Shown piece by piece: positions 6,682 through 15,493 of a DNA stretch of 35,500 bases; position 1 is the stretch's first letter, and each line of letters opens with the position of its first letter. Position numbers and translations under genes: made by a program. The notes below the pieces were generated by a model, which worked only from the letters and a program-made list of their open reading frames with translations, did not search any database and was not told where the DNA came from. This stretch comes from an uncultured Streptococcus sp. (GTDB taxonomy: Bacteria; Bacillota; Bacilli; Lactobacillales; Streptococcaceae). The stretch spans positions 1-35,500 of the forward strand of contig CAKPZX010000014.1 of assembly GCA_934215455.1 (NCBI GenBank). Direction: 5' to 3'.

Positions 6682-7775
6682 TTGAAAAACTCAAACATAT
6701 TCACCATATGTTTTATGTAGGCCTAATCTTTATGGTCTTTCCCTTTGCTTCTATTTTCTTAGGGCAGATTCCCTGGTGGCATTTCTTTTTAGCCATCTTC
6801 TTTATGATGAGCTATCTAGGAATCCTCATTACTGAAAATAGGACGCTGACCTGGATTTTTTGGATTTATTTGTTGGCTTACATAGGAGGAAATACCTTAT
6901 ATGTTGGGACAGGCTTTTGTTGGTTTTACTATTATCTGAGCAATATTTTAGTTTATCGTTTTAGAGTCCACAATTTTCGCTCTCCCTTTCTTTGGACGGC
7001 CTTTTTATCACAACTGATCCTTTTGGGAGCCTTGCTATTTAATAGGGAGATGAGAGAAAATGATTGGCTTTTTGTCCTGATCGTCTCTTTGTTTATCGCG
7101 ATTATGACCTTTAGTATGGTTCGGATGGAGATGATGGAAGAGTTGAAAGCTGACCATGCCAAGCAAAACGCCCAGATCAATCTTTTGCTGGCAGAAAACG
7201 AGCGCCATCGGATTGGCCGTGATCTGCATGACAGTCTGGGACACACCTTTGCCATGCTCAGTGTCAAGGCAGACCTAGCTGATCAATTCTTAACATTGGG
7301 TCAGGTTGAGAAGGCGCAGGAGCAGGTGCAAGAGATTCAAGCCATCAGTCAAGAGTCCATGCACCAAGTCCGAGAGATTATCGAGAACTTGAAGCAGCGA
7401 ACCCTGGCAAGAGAGCTAGAAACCGTCAAGCAAATGCTGGAAGTGGCTCAAATCAAAGTGGAGATTCAAAACGAGCTTGATACTGCTAGCATCTCGCCAA
7501 TTTTAGAGTCTGCTCTAGCCATGGTATCTCTGGAATTAGCCACAAATATGATCAAACATGCCAAAGCAACGCAAGCCCTTCTCTCTTATCGCTCCACCGA
7601 AACGGGGGTGGAAATGGTCGCAGAAGACGATGGGATCGGCTTTGATAAGGTCTCCGATAAGGATCTGCACTCGATCCGCGAACGGATTGCCTTATTGGGA
7701 GGAGAGCTAGAGATCAGTCATCGTCACAAACCGACCCGGATAGAATTATGGATCCCCTATCAAGAAAGGAAATAA
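6678..7775 (+). CDS. Sensor histidine kinase, DesK/NarL-partner type (HPK7)
   Basis: This 365-residue kinase has five or six transmembrane helices in residues 10-148 and no sizeable external loop. That suggests it senses within the membrane or through the exporter. The dimerisation/phosphoacceptor segment [15 protein letters not shown] carries the HDxLGH-type box with the phosphorylated histidine at H184. The HATPase domain ends with AEDDGIGFD and [11 protein letters not shown]. This HPK7/DesK class pairs with LuxR-type regulators, as found in the next gene. It overlaps the permease stop by 4 bp, so exporter and sensor are made together. Confidence 0.93.
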   Translation: MIEKLKHIHHMFYVGLIFMVFPFASIFLGQIPWWHFFLAIFFMMSYLGILITENRTLTWIFWIYLLAYIGGNTLYVGTGFCWFYYYLSNILVYRFRVHNFRSPFLWTAFLSQLILLGALLFNREMRENDWLFVLIVSLFIAIMTFSMVRMEMMEELKADHAKQNAQINLLLAENERHRIGRDLHDSLGHTFAMLSVKADLADQFLTLGQVEKAQEQVQEIQAISQESMHQVREIIENLKQRTLARELETVKQMLEVAQIKVEIQNELDTASISPILESALAMVSLELATNMIKHAKATQALLSYRSTETGVEMVAEDDGIGFDKVSDKDLHSIRERIALLGGELEISHRHKPTRIELWIPYQERK

Positions 7776-7776
7776 G

Positions 7777-8376
7777 ATGCGCTTATTAGTTGCAGAAGAC
7801 CAAAGTATGTTGCGCGATGCGCTCTGCCAGCTCTTGCTCCTGCAAGAGGATGTAGAAGAAGTCTTGCAGGCTGGCGATGGACAAGAGGCTATCCGTTTAC
7901 TCGAAACACACCCAGTTGATATTGCGATTTTAGATATCGAAATGCCCATTAAAACAGGATTAGAAGTGTTGGAATGGGCCAAAAATCAACAACCCCAGCT
8001 CAAGGTCGTCATCGTTACCACCTTTAAGCGGCCAGGCTATTTCGAGCGGGCCCTCAAGGCTGGAGTCGATGCCTATGTCTTAAAAGAGAGACGCATCACA
8101 GATTTGATGGGGACTCTTCATGCAGTTTTAGCAGGGCAAAAAGAATATTCGCCTGAATTAATGGAAGGGATCTTGACCCATCCCAATCCGCTAAGCTCTC
8201 AAGAGCAGGCGGTTTTAAAAGAAGTCGCAAAAGGGGCTTCTAACCAAGAAATTGCTGATCGCTTATTTCTCTCAAACGGGACCATCCGCAATTATATGTC
8301 AGCCATTCTGACCAAGTTGGATGCGGAAAACCGGACCGAGGCAGCAAAGATTGCCCAAGAAAAGGGTTGGTTATAA
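7777..8376 (+). CDS. LuxR/NarL-family response regulator
   Basis: A 199-residue response regulator. Its receiver domain has acidic residues E7 and D8, the phosphoacceptor D53 (ILDIEMP), the conserved Thr in VIVTTF and Lys in YVLKE. It is followed by a LuxR-type HTH (about 135-195: [20 protein letters not shown]... then [15 protein letters not shown]). It is the cognate partner of the kinase one base upstream, and AAAGGA precedes the ATG. A plausible target is the inverted repeat at 4704-4729 ahead of its own operon. The intergenic repeat at 8385-8567 follows and would end the transcript. Confidence 0.95.
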   Translation: MRLLVAEDQSMLRDALCQLLLLQEDVEEVLQAGDGQEAIRLLETHPVDIAILDIEMPIKTGLEVLEWAKNQQPQLKVVIVTTFKRPGYFERALKAGVDAYVLKERRITDLMGTLHAVLAGQKEYSPELMEGILTHPNPLSSQEQAVLKEVAKGASNQEIADRLFLSNGTIRNYMSAILTKLDAENRTEAAKIAQEKGWL

Positions 8377-8384
8377 GGAGGAAA

Positions 8385-8567
8385 AGAGAGTGGGACAGAA
8401 ATCGGTAATTCGTTAGAATTCGATTTCGTCGTCCCACCTCCGCACAGTTGAGTAGGGCTGTAAAAGCTGATGAAATCAGCGTAGTAGAGCTCACTCAACC
8501 ACTGCGTCTTGCTCGACAATCCAAAAACAATTGAGAGGCTAGGACTTTTGTCCCAGCCTCCTTTTTT
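8385..8567 (+). repeat. Streptococcal intergenic hairpin repeat (about 180 bp), complete copy
   Basis: The element begins 9 bp after the response-regulator stop. Its first 70 bases are repeated exactly, inverted, at 1-70. It contains three foldable units. GTGGGAC/GTCCCAC encloses AT-rich arms around GAATTC (8390-8436). GCTGAT/ATCAGC follows (near 8468-8482). A final terminator-like stem GAGGCT-GGAC/GTCC-AGCCTC lies at 8535-8560. The middle part reads as no protein. A related terminal hairpin occurs after uppP (20058-20084). It looks like a small dispersed non-coding repeat. I did not see terminal direct repeats that would mark a target duplication. Confidence 0.7.
8535..8567 (+). terminator. 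Terminator at the end of the repeat, closing the two-component operon
   Basis: Stem GAGGCT/AGCCTC (8535-8540, 8555-8560) plus GGAC/GTCC (8542-8545, 8550-8553) with one A-C mismatch, a TTTT loop, then six T at 8562-8567. Confidence 0.85.
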
Positions 8568-8618
8568 GTGATAGACTTAGCAATTCTAGAAAAACTCTCA
8601 TTATTCGTATTTGGATAG

Positions 8619-8633
8619 AAAATTCAGAAAATT
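8619..8633. promoter_or_regulatory. CodY-like box upstream of ilvB
   Basis: AAAATTCAGAAAATT differs from the CodY consensus AATTTTCWGAAAATT at two of 15 positions and ends 12 bp before the -35. Binding by the branched-chain amino acid/GTP sensor CodY upstream of a branched-chain biosynthesis operon is expected. The regulator gene is not in this window. Confidence 0.7.
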
Positions 8634-8645
8634 TACTATTTTTCC

Positions 8646-8673
8646 TTGAAATATTTTCTAAAAATGGTATGAT
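8646..8673 (+). promoter_or_regulatory. ilvB promoter with a second CodY-like box in the spacer
   Basis: TTGAAA (8646-8651), 16-bp spacer, TATGAT (8668-8673) with extended -10 TGG. A weaker CodY-like match with three mismatches covers 8652-8666, between the two hexamers. Occupancy there would block RNA polymerase. The leader is about 40 nt and holds no T-box. Confidence 0.7.
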
Positions 8674-8717
8674 AGTAGCATGCTAATTTGAACTACAAAG
8701 TACTGGAAAGGAGAGAC

Positions 8718-10418
8718 ATGGAGAAAATTACCTTAGAAACTGCAAAAACAGGTTCAGAGCTCGTTCTTGAAACCCTGCGTGATTTGGGCATTGACACGAT
8801 TTTTGGTTACCCTGGTGGAGCAGTTTTGCCTTTATACGATGCTATCTATAGCTTTGAGGGTATCCAGCATATCTTGGGTCGTCACGAACAAGGATGCTTG
8901 CATGAGGCTGAAGGCTACGCTAAATCAACTGGAAAGCTGGGTGTCGCAGTCGTCACTAGTGGACCGGGGGCTACAAATGCCATTACAGGGATTGCAGATG
9001 CCATGAGCGATAGCGTTCCCCTATTAGTCTTCACTGGTCAAGTCAATCGTGCTGGGATCGGGAAAGACGCCTTTCAAGAAGCGGATATCGTGGGAATTAC
9101 CATGCCCATCACCAAGTACAACTATCAAGTACGTGAGACGGCAGATATTCCACGAATTATCACCGAAGCTGTCCATATTGCGACGACCGGCCGTCCTGGC
9201 CCTGTGGTAATTGACCTTCCAAAGGATGTGTCTGCTTTAGAGACAGATTTCATCTATGAACCAAGTGTGAAGCTTCCAAGCTACCAGCCTACCATTGAAC
9301 CCAATGAATTGCAGATCAAAAAGATTTTGAAGCAATTGAGTAAGGTTAAAAAACCAGTTCTTCTTGCTGGTGGTGGAGTGAGTTACGCTGGAGCTGCAAA
9401 AGAGTTGATTGCTCTAGCAGAGCGCTATCAGATTCCAGTAGTGACTAGTCTTTTAGGTCAAGGAACGATTGCGACCAGTCATCCTCTTTTCCTAGGGATG
9501 GGAGGCATGCACGGTTCCTTCGCGGCCAATATCGCTATGACAGAGACGGATTTCATGATCAGTGTTGGTTGTCGATTTGACGACCGTTTGACAGGGAATC
9601 CAAAGACTTTTGCTAAAAATGCTAAGGTTGCCCATATCGACATTGATCCTGCAGAGATTGGTAAGATCATTGCTGTCGACATTCCTGTGGTTGGCGATGC
9701 AAAGAAAGCCTTGCAGCAGTTGCTAGCAGAGCCAACGGTTCATAACAACACAGAAAAATGGATCGAAAAGGTGACCCAAGATAAGAACCGGGTTCGTTCT
9801 TACGATAAGAAGGAACGGGTTGTGCAACCACAAGCTGTGATTGAACGCATCGGAGAGTTGACCAAGGGTGACGCTATTGTCGTCACAGACGTTGGACAAC
9901 ACCAAATGTGGGCAGCTCAATACTATCCATACCAAAATGAGCGCCAATTGGTGACATCTGGTGGTCTAGGAACGATGGGATTCGGTGTTCCTGCAGCTAT
10001 CGGAGCGAAAATTGCCAATCCAGATAAAGAAGTTGTTCTCTTTGTCGGAGATGGTGGTTTCCAAATGACCAACCAAGAATTGGCGATCTTAAATATTTAT
10101 AAGGTTCCGATCAAGGTCGTTATGCTCAACAACCACTCGCTTGGAATGGTCCGTCAATGGCAAGAAGCCTTCTATGATGGTCGGACGTCAGAGTCAGTCT
10201 TTGATAGCCTTCCGGATTTCCAATTGATGGCGCAAGCTTACGGGATCAAGAATTATAAATTTGATAATCCTGAAACTCTGGAGAAGGATTTGGAAGTTAT
10301 CACAGAAGATGTACCAATGTTCATCGAAGTAGACATTTCTCGGAAAGAGCATGTCTTACCGATGGTACCAGCTGGTAAGAGTAATCATGAAATGTTGGGG
10401 GTGAAGTTTAATGCGTAG
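8718..10418 (+). CDS. ilvB: Acetolactate synthase, large (catalytic) subunit
   Basis: A 566-residue thiamin-diphosphate enzyme. It condenses two pyruvates to acetolactate, or pyruvate with 2-ketobutyrate to acetohydroxybutyrate, the first shared step of valine, leucine and isoleucine synthesis. FGYPGGAVLPLYD and the catalytic glutamate E57 (GRHEQG) lie in the N-terminal domain. The ThDP-magnesium motif begins GDG at 444-446 and continues to the LNN segment. The ATG at 8718 is chosen because AAAGGAGAG sits just upstream; an earlier in-frame TTG at 8688 lacks a ribosome site. It overlaps ilvN by 8 bp. The small subunit next door shows it is the anabolic, feedback-regulated form rather than the catabolic AlsS. 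Confidence 0.96.
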   Translation: MEKITLETAKTGSELVLETLRDLGIDTIFGYPGGAVLPLYDAIYSFEGIQHILGRHEQGCLHEAEGYAKSTGKLGVAVVTSGPGATNAITGIADAMSDSVPLLVFTGQVNRAGIGKDAFQEADIVGITMPITKYNYQVRETADIPRIITEAVHIATTGRPGPVVIDLPKDVSALETDFIYEPSVKLPSYQPTIEPNELQIKKILKQLSKVKKPVLLAGGGVSYAGAAKELIALAERYQIPVVTSLLGQGTIATSHPLFLGMGGMHGSFAANIAMTETDFMISVGCRFDDRLTGNPKTFAKNAKVAHIDIDPAEIGKIIAVDIPVVGDAKKALQQLLAEPTVHNNTEKWIEKVTQDKNRVRSYDKKERVVQPQAVIERIGELTKGDAIVVTDVGQHQMWAAQYYPYQNERQLVTSGGLGTMGFGVPAAIGAKIANPDKEVVLFVGDGGFQMTNQELAILNIYKVPIKVVMLNNHSLGMVRQWQEAFYDGRTSESVFDSLPDFQLMAQAYGIKNYKFDNPETLEKDLEVITEDVPMFIEVDISRKEHVLPMVPAGKSNHEMLGVKFNA

Positions 10419-10887
10419 AATGTTAACAGCCAAACTTCAAAACCGCTCAGGTGTTCTGAACCGCTTTACAGGAGTTCTATCGAGACGTCAAGTCAATATC
10501 GAAAGCATCTCTGTGGGCGCAACAGAAAACCCAAATGTATCACGGATTACTATTATCATTGATGTTGCTTCACATGAAGAGGTAGAGCAAATCATCAAAC
10601 AGCTTAACCGTCAGGTGGATGTGATTCGAGTTCGCGACATCACAGATAAACCACACTTGGAGCGCGAAGTTATTTTGGTGAAAGTTTCTGCACCTGCTGA
10701 GAAGCGAGCAGAAATCTTGGCCATCATTCAACCTTTCCGTGCGACCGTGGTCGATGTAGCCCCAAGCTCTATCACAGTTCAAATGACGGGAAATGCAGAA
10801 AAGAGTGAAGCCCTCATTCGTGTTATTCGACCTTATGGGATTAAAAACATTGCCCGCACCGGTGCAACCGGATTTACTCGAGATTAA
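10411..10887 (+). CDS. ilvN: Acetolactate synthase, small regulatory subunit
   Basis: A 158-residue regulatory subunit. The N-terminal ACT domain (about 3-75) begins MLTAKLQNRSGVLNRFTGVL and contains RQVNIESISVG. The C-terminal ALS_ss_C domain spans about 80-156. It binds valine and confers feedback inhibition while activating IlvB. GGGGGTGAAG precedes the ATG inside the ilvB 3' end; ATG at 10420 is an alternative start. Length is normal for the family. The overlap ensures balanced synthesis with IlvB. Confidence 0.96.
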   Translation: MRRMLTAKLQNRSGVLNRFTGVLSRRQVNIESISVGATENPNVSRITIIIDVASHEEVEQIIKQLNRQVDVIRVRDITDKPHLEREVILVKVSAPAEKRAEILAIIQPFRATVVDVAPSSITVQMTGNAEKSEALIRVIRPYGIKNIARTGATGFTRD

Positions 10888-10934
10888 TTCTCACCTTAAC
10901 ATTGTCAACTCCGCCTTAAAAAGGCAAATAATAA

Positions 10935-11978
<1,044 letters not shown>

Positions 11979-11994
11979 TTGTCTGTAGAAGACT

Positions 11995-12026
11995 AAGCAA
12001 GTTGGGACACCCTGGCTTGCTTTTTT
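11995..12026 (+). terminator. Terminator between ilvC and ilvA, probably partial
   Basis: Stem AAGCAAG/CTTGCTT (11995-12001, 12016-12022) with inner GGG/CCC and a run of T to 12026. Only 28 bp separate it from the ilvA start and no promoter is visible there. ilvA is therefore probably reached by read-through. Confidence 0.85.
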
Positions 12027-12054
12027 GATCAATACACAGCAACAGAGGTATGAA

Positions 12055-13305
12055 ATGATAACAGCAAAAGATGTGGCCAAGGCCCATAAAATATTAAGTG
12101 GAGTCGTTGTCAATACGCCCCTTGAATACGACCACTATTTATCTGAAAAATATGGGGCAAAGATTTATTTGAAAAAAGAAAACGCCCAACGTGTTCGTTC
12201 GTTCAAGATTCGTGGAGCGTATTTTGCAATTTCTCAACTCTCAAAAGAAGAGCGGGAACGTGGGGTAGTGTGTGCTTCTGCGGGAAACCATGCGCAAGGG
12301 GTTGCTTATACTTGTAATGAAATGAAGATTCCAGCGACCATCTTCATGCCGATTACAACACCGCAACAAAAGATCGGCCAAGTCCGCTTCTTTGGTGGGG
12401 ATTATGTAACAATTAAGTTGGTCGGGGATACCTTTGATGCGTCAGCTAAGGCGGCCCAAGAATTTACTCTTGCAGAAAAACGGACCTTTATTGACCCGTT
12501 TGATGATCCACACGTACAGGCTGGCCAAGGGACAGTGGCCTATGAAATTCTTGAGGAAGCTCGAAAAGAATCGATTGCCTTTGATGCTGTCCTTGTCCCT
12601 GTCGGTGGAGGAGGCCTCATTTCAGGTGTTTCTACCTATATCAAAGAAACGGATCCTCGGATTGAAGTCATTGGGGTAGAGGCCGAAGGAGCGCGCTCCA
12701 TGAAGGCCGCTTTTGAAGCAGGTGGTCCCGTCAAATTACCAGAAATTGATAAGTTTGCAGATGGGATTGCCGTGCAAAAGGTAGGGCAATCGACTTATGA
12801 AGTGACTCGTCAGCATGTGGAAACTCTTGTTGGGGTCGATGAAGGTTTGATTTCAGAGACTTTGATTGATCTTTATTCCAAACAAGGGATTGTAGCTGAA
12901 CCAGCAGGAGCGGCCAGTGTGGCATCCCTTGAAATCTTGCGCGAATACATCAAGGGGAAAACCATTTGTTGTATTATCTCAGGTGGGAATAATGATATCA
13001 ACCGTATGCCTGAGATGGAAGAACGTGCCTTGATCTACGATGGGGTCAAACACTACTTTATCGTCAATTTCCCACAACGTCCAGGGGCCCTTCGTGAATT
13101 TGTAAATGATATCTTAGGGCCAAATGATGATATCACACGTTTTGAATATATCAAGCGTGCTAGTAAAGGGACTGGTCCTGTCTTAATCGGTATCACTTTA
13201 GCTAACAAGCATGACTATGCAGGCTTGGTTAACCGTATCGAGCGTTTTGATCCGTCTTTCATTAACTTGAACGGCAATGAAACACTCTATAATATGCTGG
13301 TCTGA
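12055..13305 (+). CDS. ilvA: Threonine dehydratase (deaminase), biosynthetic
   Basis: A 416-residue PLP enzyme that converts threonine to 2-ketobutyrate, the isoleucine-specific entry step. The PLP lysine is K51 (RVRSFKIRGAYFA), and the phosphate-binding loop is the glycine-rich PVGGGGLISG. The C-terminal part (about 325-416) is a single ACT-like regulatory domain, HYFIVNFPQRPGALREFV, as in the short Bacillus-type enzyme. Feedback control by isoleucine is expected. ATG at 12055 has AGAGG 6 bp upstream. An in-frame TTG at 12025 falls in the terminator T-run and is rejected. Completes the ilvBNC-A set; ilvD and ilvE are not here. Confidence 0.95.
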   Translation: MITAKDVAKAHKILSGVVVNTPLEYDHYLSEKYGAKIYLKKENAQRVRSFKIRGAYFAISQLSKEERERGVVCASAGNHAQGVAYTCNEMKIPATIFMPITTPQQKIGQVRFFGGDYVTIKLVGDTFDASAKAAQEFTLAEKRTFIDPFDDPHVQAGQGTVAYEILEEARKESIAFDAVLVPVGGGGLISGVSTYIKETDPRIEVIGVEAEGARSMKAAFEAGGPVKLPEIDKFADGIAVQKVGQSTYEVTRQHVETLVGVDEGLISETLIDLYSKQGIVAEPAGAASVASLEILREYIKGKTICCIISGGNNDINRMPEMEERALIYDGVKHYFIVNFPQRPGALREFVNDILGPNDDITRFEYIKRASKGTGPVLIGITLANKHDYAGLVNRIERFDPSFINLNGNETLYNMLV

Positions 13306-13332
13306 GTATCATGCAGAAATAATCGACTATTT

Positions 13333-13367
13333 AAGCAATATATTTTTAGGGAATATATTGCTTTTTT
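13333..13367 (+). terminator. ilvA terminator
   Basis: Perfect 12-bp stem from AAGCAATATATT (13333-13344) and its complement (13352-13363), with a T-run to 13367. Confidence 0.9.
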
Positions 13368-13387
13368 ATGAAGACTTGTGATATGAT
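13358..13387 (+). promoter_or_regulatory. Promoter of the SPFH gene
   Basis: TATGAT (13382-13387) with an extended -10 TGA. The best -35, TTGCTT (13358-13363, 18-bp spacer), lies in the 3' arm of the ilvA terminator. AAAGGAGG follows before the ATG. Confidence 0.55.
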
Positions 13388-13415
13388 ATGCGTAAATTAA
13401 AAGGAGGAACTTTTT

Positions 13416-14309
13416 ATGCCTGGATTTATTATCTTTGTTTTATTCTTGCTCCTAGTTGCAGGAGTCATTGTGATTAGCTCACTATATGTGGTCAAGCAAC
13501 AATCTGTTGCCATCATCGAGCGTTTTGGTCGCTATCAAAAAATTAGCGATAGTGGCATTCATATGCGAGCGCCTTTTGGCATCGATAAAATTGCCGCACG
13601 AGTTCAATTGCGCGTCTTGCAGAGTGAGATCGTGGTTGAAACAAAAACTCAGGATAACGTGTTCGTTACCATGAATGTGGCGACGCAATACCGAGTGAAC
13701 GAAAGCAACGTAAAGGATGCCTACTACAAACTCATGCGTCCAGAATCACAGATTAAATCATACATTGAAGATGCTCTTCGTTCTTCTGTGCCTAAGTTGA
13801 CCTTGGATGAATTATTTGAGAAAAAAGATGAAATCGCTCTTGAAGTTCAAAAACAAGTAGCAGAAGAAATGTCAACTTATGGATATATTATTGTTAAAAC
13901 CTTGATCACCAAAGTTGAGCCAGATGCCGAAGTGAAACAATCCATGAACGAGATCAATGCAGCGCAAAGAAAACGTGTGGCAGCTCAGGAATTGGCAGAA
14001 GCAGACAAGATCAAGATCGTTACTGCTGCCGAAGCAGAGGCGGAAAAAGACCGTTTGCACGGGGTTGGTATTGCCGAGCAACGGAAGGCCATTGTCGATG
14101 GATTGGCAGACTCTATTAAAGAGTTAAAAGGTGCGAATGTTGATTTGACCGAAGAACAAATCATGTCCATTCTCTTAACCAACCAATACTTGGATACCTT
14201 AAATAATTTTGCAGATAAAGAAGGGAATAATACGATTTTCCTACCAGCAAACCCAGATGGCGTCGAAAACATTCGTACACAAATATTATCAGCCTTGAAA
14301 GCAAAGTAA
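13416..14309 (+). CDS. SPFH/band-7 (stomatin/prohibitin-like) membrane protein
   Basis: A 297-residue protein with one N-terminal membrane helix (about 3-25) and an SPFH domain (about 27-190: VVKQQSVAIIERFGRYQ, then KTQDNVFVTMNVATQYRV). A coiled, charged region with AAEAEAEKDRLHGVGIAEQRKA follows. Members oligomerise at membranes and are linked to protease regulation or membrane-domain organisation. It has its own promoter and strong ribosome site. No NfeD-type partner lies next to it, unlike many bacterial stomatins. The precise role in streptococci is not established. Confidence 0.9.
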   Translation: MPGFIIFVLFLLLVAGVIVISSLYVVKQQSVAIIERFGRYQKISDSGIHMRAPFGIDKIAARVQLRVLQSEIVVETKTQDNVFVTMNVATQYRVNESNVKDAYYKLMRPESQIKSYIEDALRSSVPKLTLDELFEKKDEIALEVQKQVAEEMSTYGYIIVKTLITKVEPDAEVKQSMNEINAAQRKRVAAQELAEADKIKIVTAAEAEAEKDRLHGVGIAEQRKAIVDGLADSIKELKGANVDLTEEQIMSILLTNQYLDTLNNFADKEGNNTIFLPANPDGVENIRTQILSALKAK

Positions 14310-14356
14310 ACTTTTTTTCATTTTTTAAAAAAGGTTCGTATTTTCAGCGATTTTAG

Positions 14357-14385
14357 TTGACAAAATGTGCAAAAAAATTTATATT
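14357..14385 (+). promoter_or_regulatory. Promoter of the small HTH gene
   Basis: Consensus TTGACA (14357-14362), a 17-bp spacer, and TATATT (14380-14385). TAGGAG precedes the ATG at 14418. Confidence 0.8.
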
Positions 14386-14417
14386 AGTATTGGAAATAAT
14401 AATATAGGAGAAAGATC

Positions 14418-14633
14418 ATGGCTAAATCGAACTTTGAAAAAGTAGAATCAGTTGTTGGATGGGTACGTGATAAGAAAATTACTGGGTATCGTATCAGTAA
14501 AGAAACAAATGCCCGTGAAATGTCTATCATTGCCTTGGCTCAAGGACGTGCAAAAGTAAAGAACATCTCGTTTGAAACTGCACTTGGATTGATTGATTTT
14601 TATGACAAAAATCATCAAAAATTTGAAGATTAA
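14418..14633 (+). CDS. Small helix-turn-helix-like protein (71 aa)
   Basis: A 71-residue protein, MAKSNFEKVESVVGWVRDKK onward. The middle (about 19-62: ITGYRISKETNAREMSIIAL, then the GRAKVKNISFETALGLIDFYDK segment) resembles the fold of short Cro/XRE-type DNA-binding domains. The typical Ser/Thr recognition-helix residues are only partly kept. It has a near-consensus promoter of its own and a strong terminator, so it is a well-expressed single gene. No partner gene is obvious. DNA binding is an inference from pattern, not from clear catalytic or contact residues. Confidence 0.7.
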   Translation: MAKSNFEKVESVVGWVRDKKITGYRISKETNAREMSIIALAQGRAKVKNISFETALGLIDFYDKNHQKFED

Positions 14634-14650
14634 TTTGTTGTTCCAATTGA

Positions 14651-14680
14651 AAACCAGAGAGTTTGCTCTCTGGTTTTTTC
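14651..14680 (+). terminator. Terminator of the small HTH gene
   Basis: Perfect 11-bp stem AAACCAGAGAG/CTCTCTGGTTT (14651-14661, 14666-14676), 4-nt loop TTTG, followed by T. Confidence 0.93.
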
Positions 14681-14703
14681 TATGCCTCAAAAGCAGAAGC
14701 GGT

Positions 14704-14745
14704 ACAAAAAAACAGCTTGCTTCGATACTGGTAAGCAAACTGTTT
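14704..14745 (-). terminator. glnPQ operon terminator (minus strand)
   Basis: On the minus strand AAACAG (complement of 14740-14745) and TTGCTT pair across a loop with AAGCAA and CTGTTT. One position is mismatched, and a run of T follows (complement of 14706-14712). It lies just after the glnQ stop. Confidence 0.8.
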
Positions 14746-14752
14746 CAAGAGA

Positions 14753-15493
14753 TTAATGTAAGAAGCGTTGAAGGAATTCCTTGGTCCGTTCTTCTTTTGG
14801 ATTGCTAAAGATTTCTTTTGGATCACCTTGCTCAGCGATGACACCCTTGTCCATGAAGATGACCCGGCTAGAGACATCACGGGCAAATTCCATTTCGTGG
14901 GTTACGACAATCATGGTGAGTCCTTCTTTTGCAAGCTCCTGCATGATTTTCAAGACTTCCCCAACCATTTCTGGGTCTAGGGCAGAAGTCGGTTCATCGA
15001 AGAGAATGGCATCAGGATCCATTGAGAGAGCACGTGCGATGGCGACCCGTTGTTTTTGACCACCTGAAAGTTGTTTCGGACGGGCAGCCCAATATTGAGA
15101 TCCCATACCGACTTTTTCAAGATTTTCTTTGGCAACTTTTTCTGCAGTTTCACGATCACGCTTGAGGACGGTCGTTTGTGCAACGATGGTATTTTCCAAG
15201 ACGTTTAAATTTTCGAAGAGATTAAAACTTTGGAAAACCATCCCCAATTTCTCGCGGTAGTGGGTAAGATCATACTCAGGATCAAGAACATTTTGCCCAC
15301 GATAGAGAATCTCTCCAGCAGTAGGAGTCTCTAGAAGATTGATGGAGCGAAGGAAGGTTGATTTTCCGCTACCAGAGCTCCCGATGATGGAGATCACCTC
15401 TCCTTTTTCAACGGTGAGCGAAATATCTTTCAAGACTTCATTTTGACCATAAGATTTTTTTAAATGTTTGATTTCAAGAATTTTTTCTGCCAT
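14753..15493 (-). CDS. glnQ: Polar amino-acid ABC transporter ATPase, GlnQ-like
   Basis: A 246-residue ATPase of the polar amino-acid uptake family. Walker A is GSSGSGKST (38-46), followed by a long Q-loop segment [17 protein letters not shown], signature [15 protein letters not shown], Walker [14 protein letters not shown] and switch [12 protein letters not shown]. Its start overlaps the stop of the SBP-permease gene by one base (TAATG), so the two are coupled. Together they make a binding-protein-dependent importer for glutamine/glutamate-type amino acids. The exact substrate is not fixed by sequence, and the gene name is by family. Confidence 0.93.
   Translation of the reverse strand: MAEKILEIKHLKKSYGQNEVLKDISLTVEKGEVISIIGSSGSGKSTFLRSINLLETPTAGEILYRGQNVLDPEYDLTHYREKLGMVFQSFNLFENLNVLENTIVAQTTVLKRDRETAEKVAKENLEKVGMGSQYWAARPKQLSGGQKQRVAIARALSMDPDAILFDEPTSALDPEMVGEVLKIMQELAKEGLTMIVVTHEMEFARDVSSRVIFMDKGVIAEQGDPKEIFSNPKEERTKEFLQRFLH

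Noticed and set aside
1..8567. Composite transposon bounded by inverted repeats
   Set aside because: The repeats are short and non-coding, no transposase lies between them, and the segment contains core genes such as rpmB and fakA.
8688..8717. Upstream TTG start for ilvB
   Set aside because: No ribosome site; ATG at 8718 follows AAAGGAGAG and gives the normal N-terminus.
8570..8717. T-box or other amino-acid riboswitch before ilvB
   Set aside because: The leader after the predicted start is about 40 nt, too short for a T-box, and no T-box sequence was seen.
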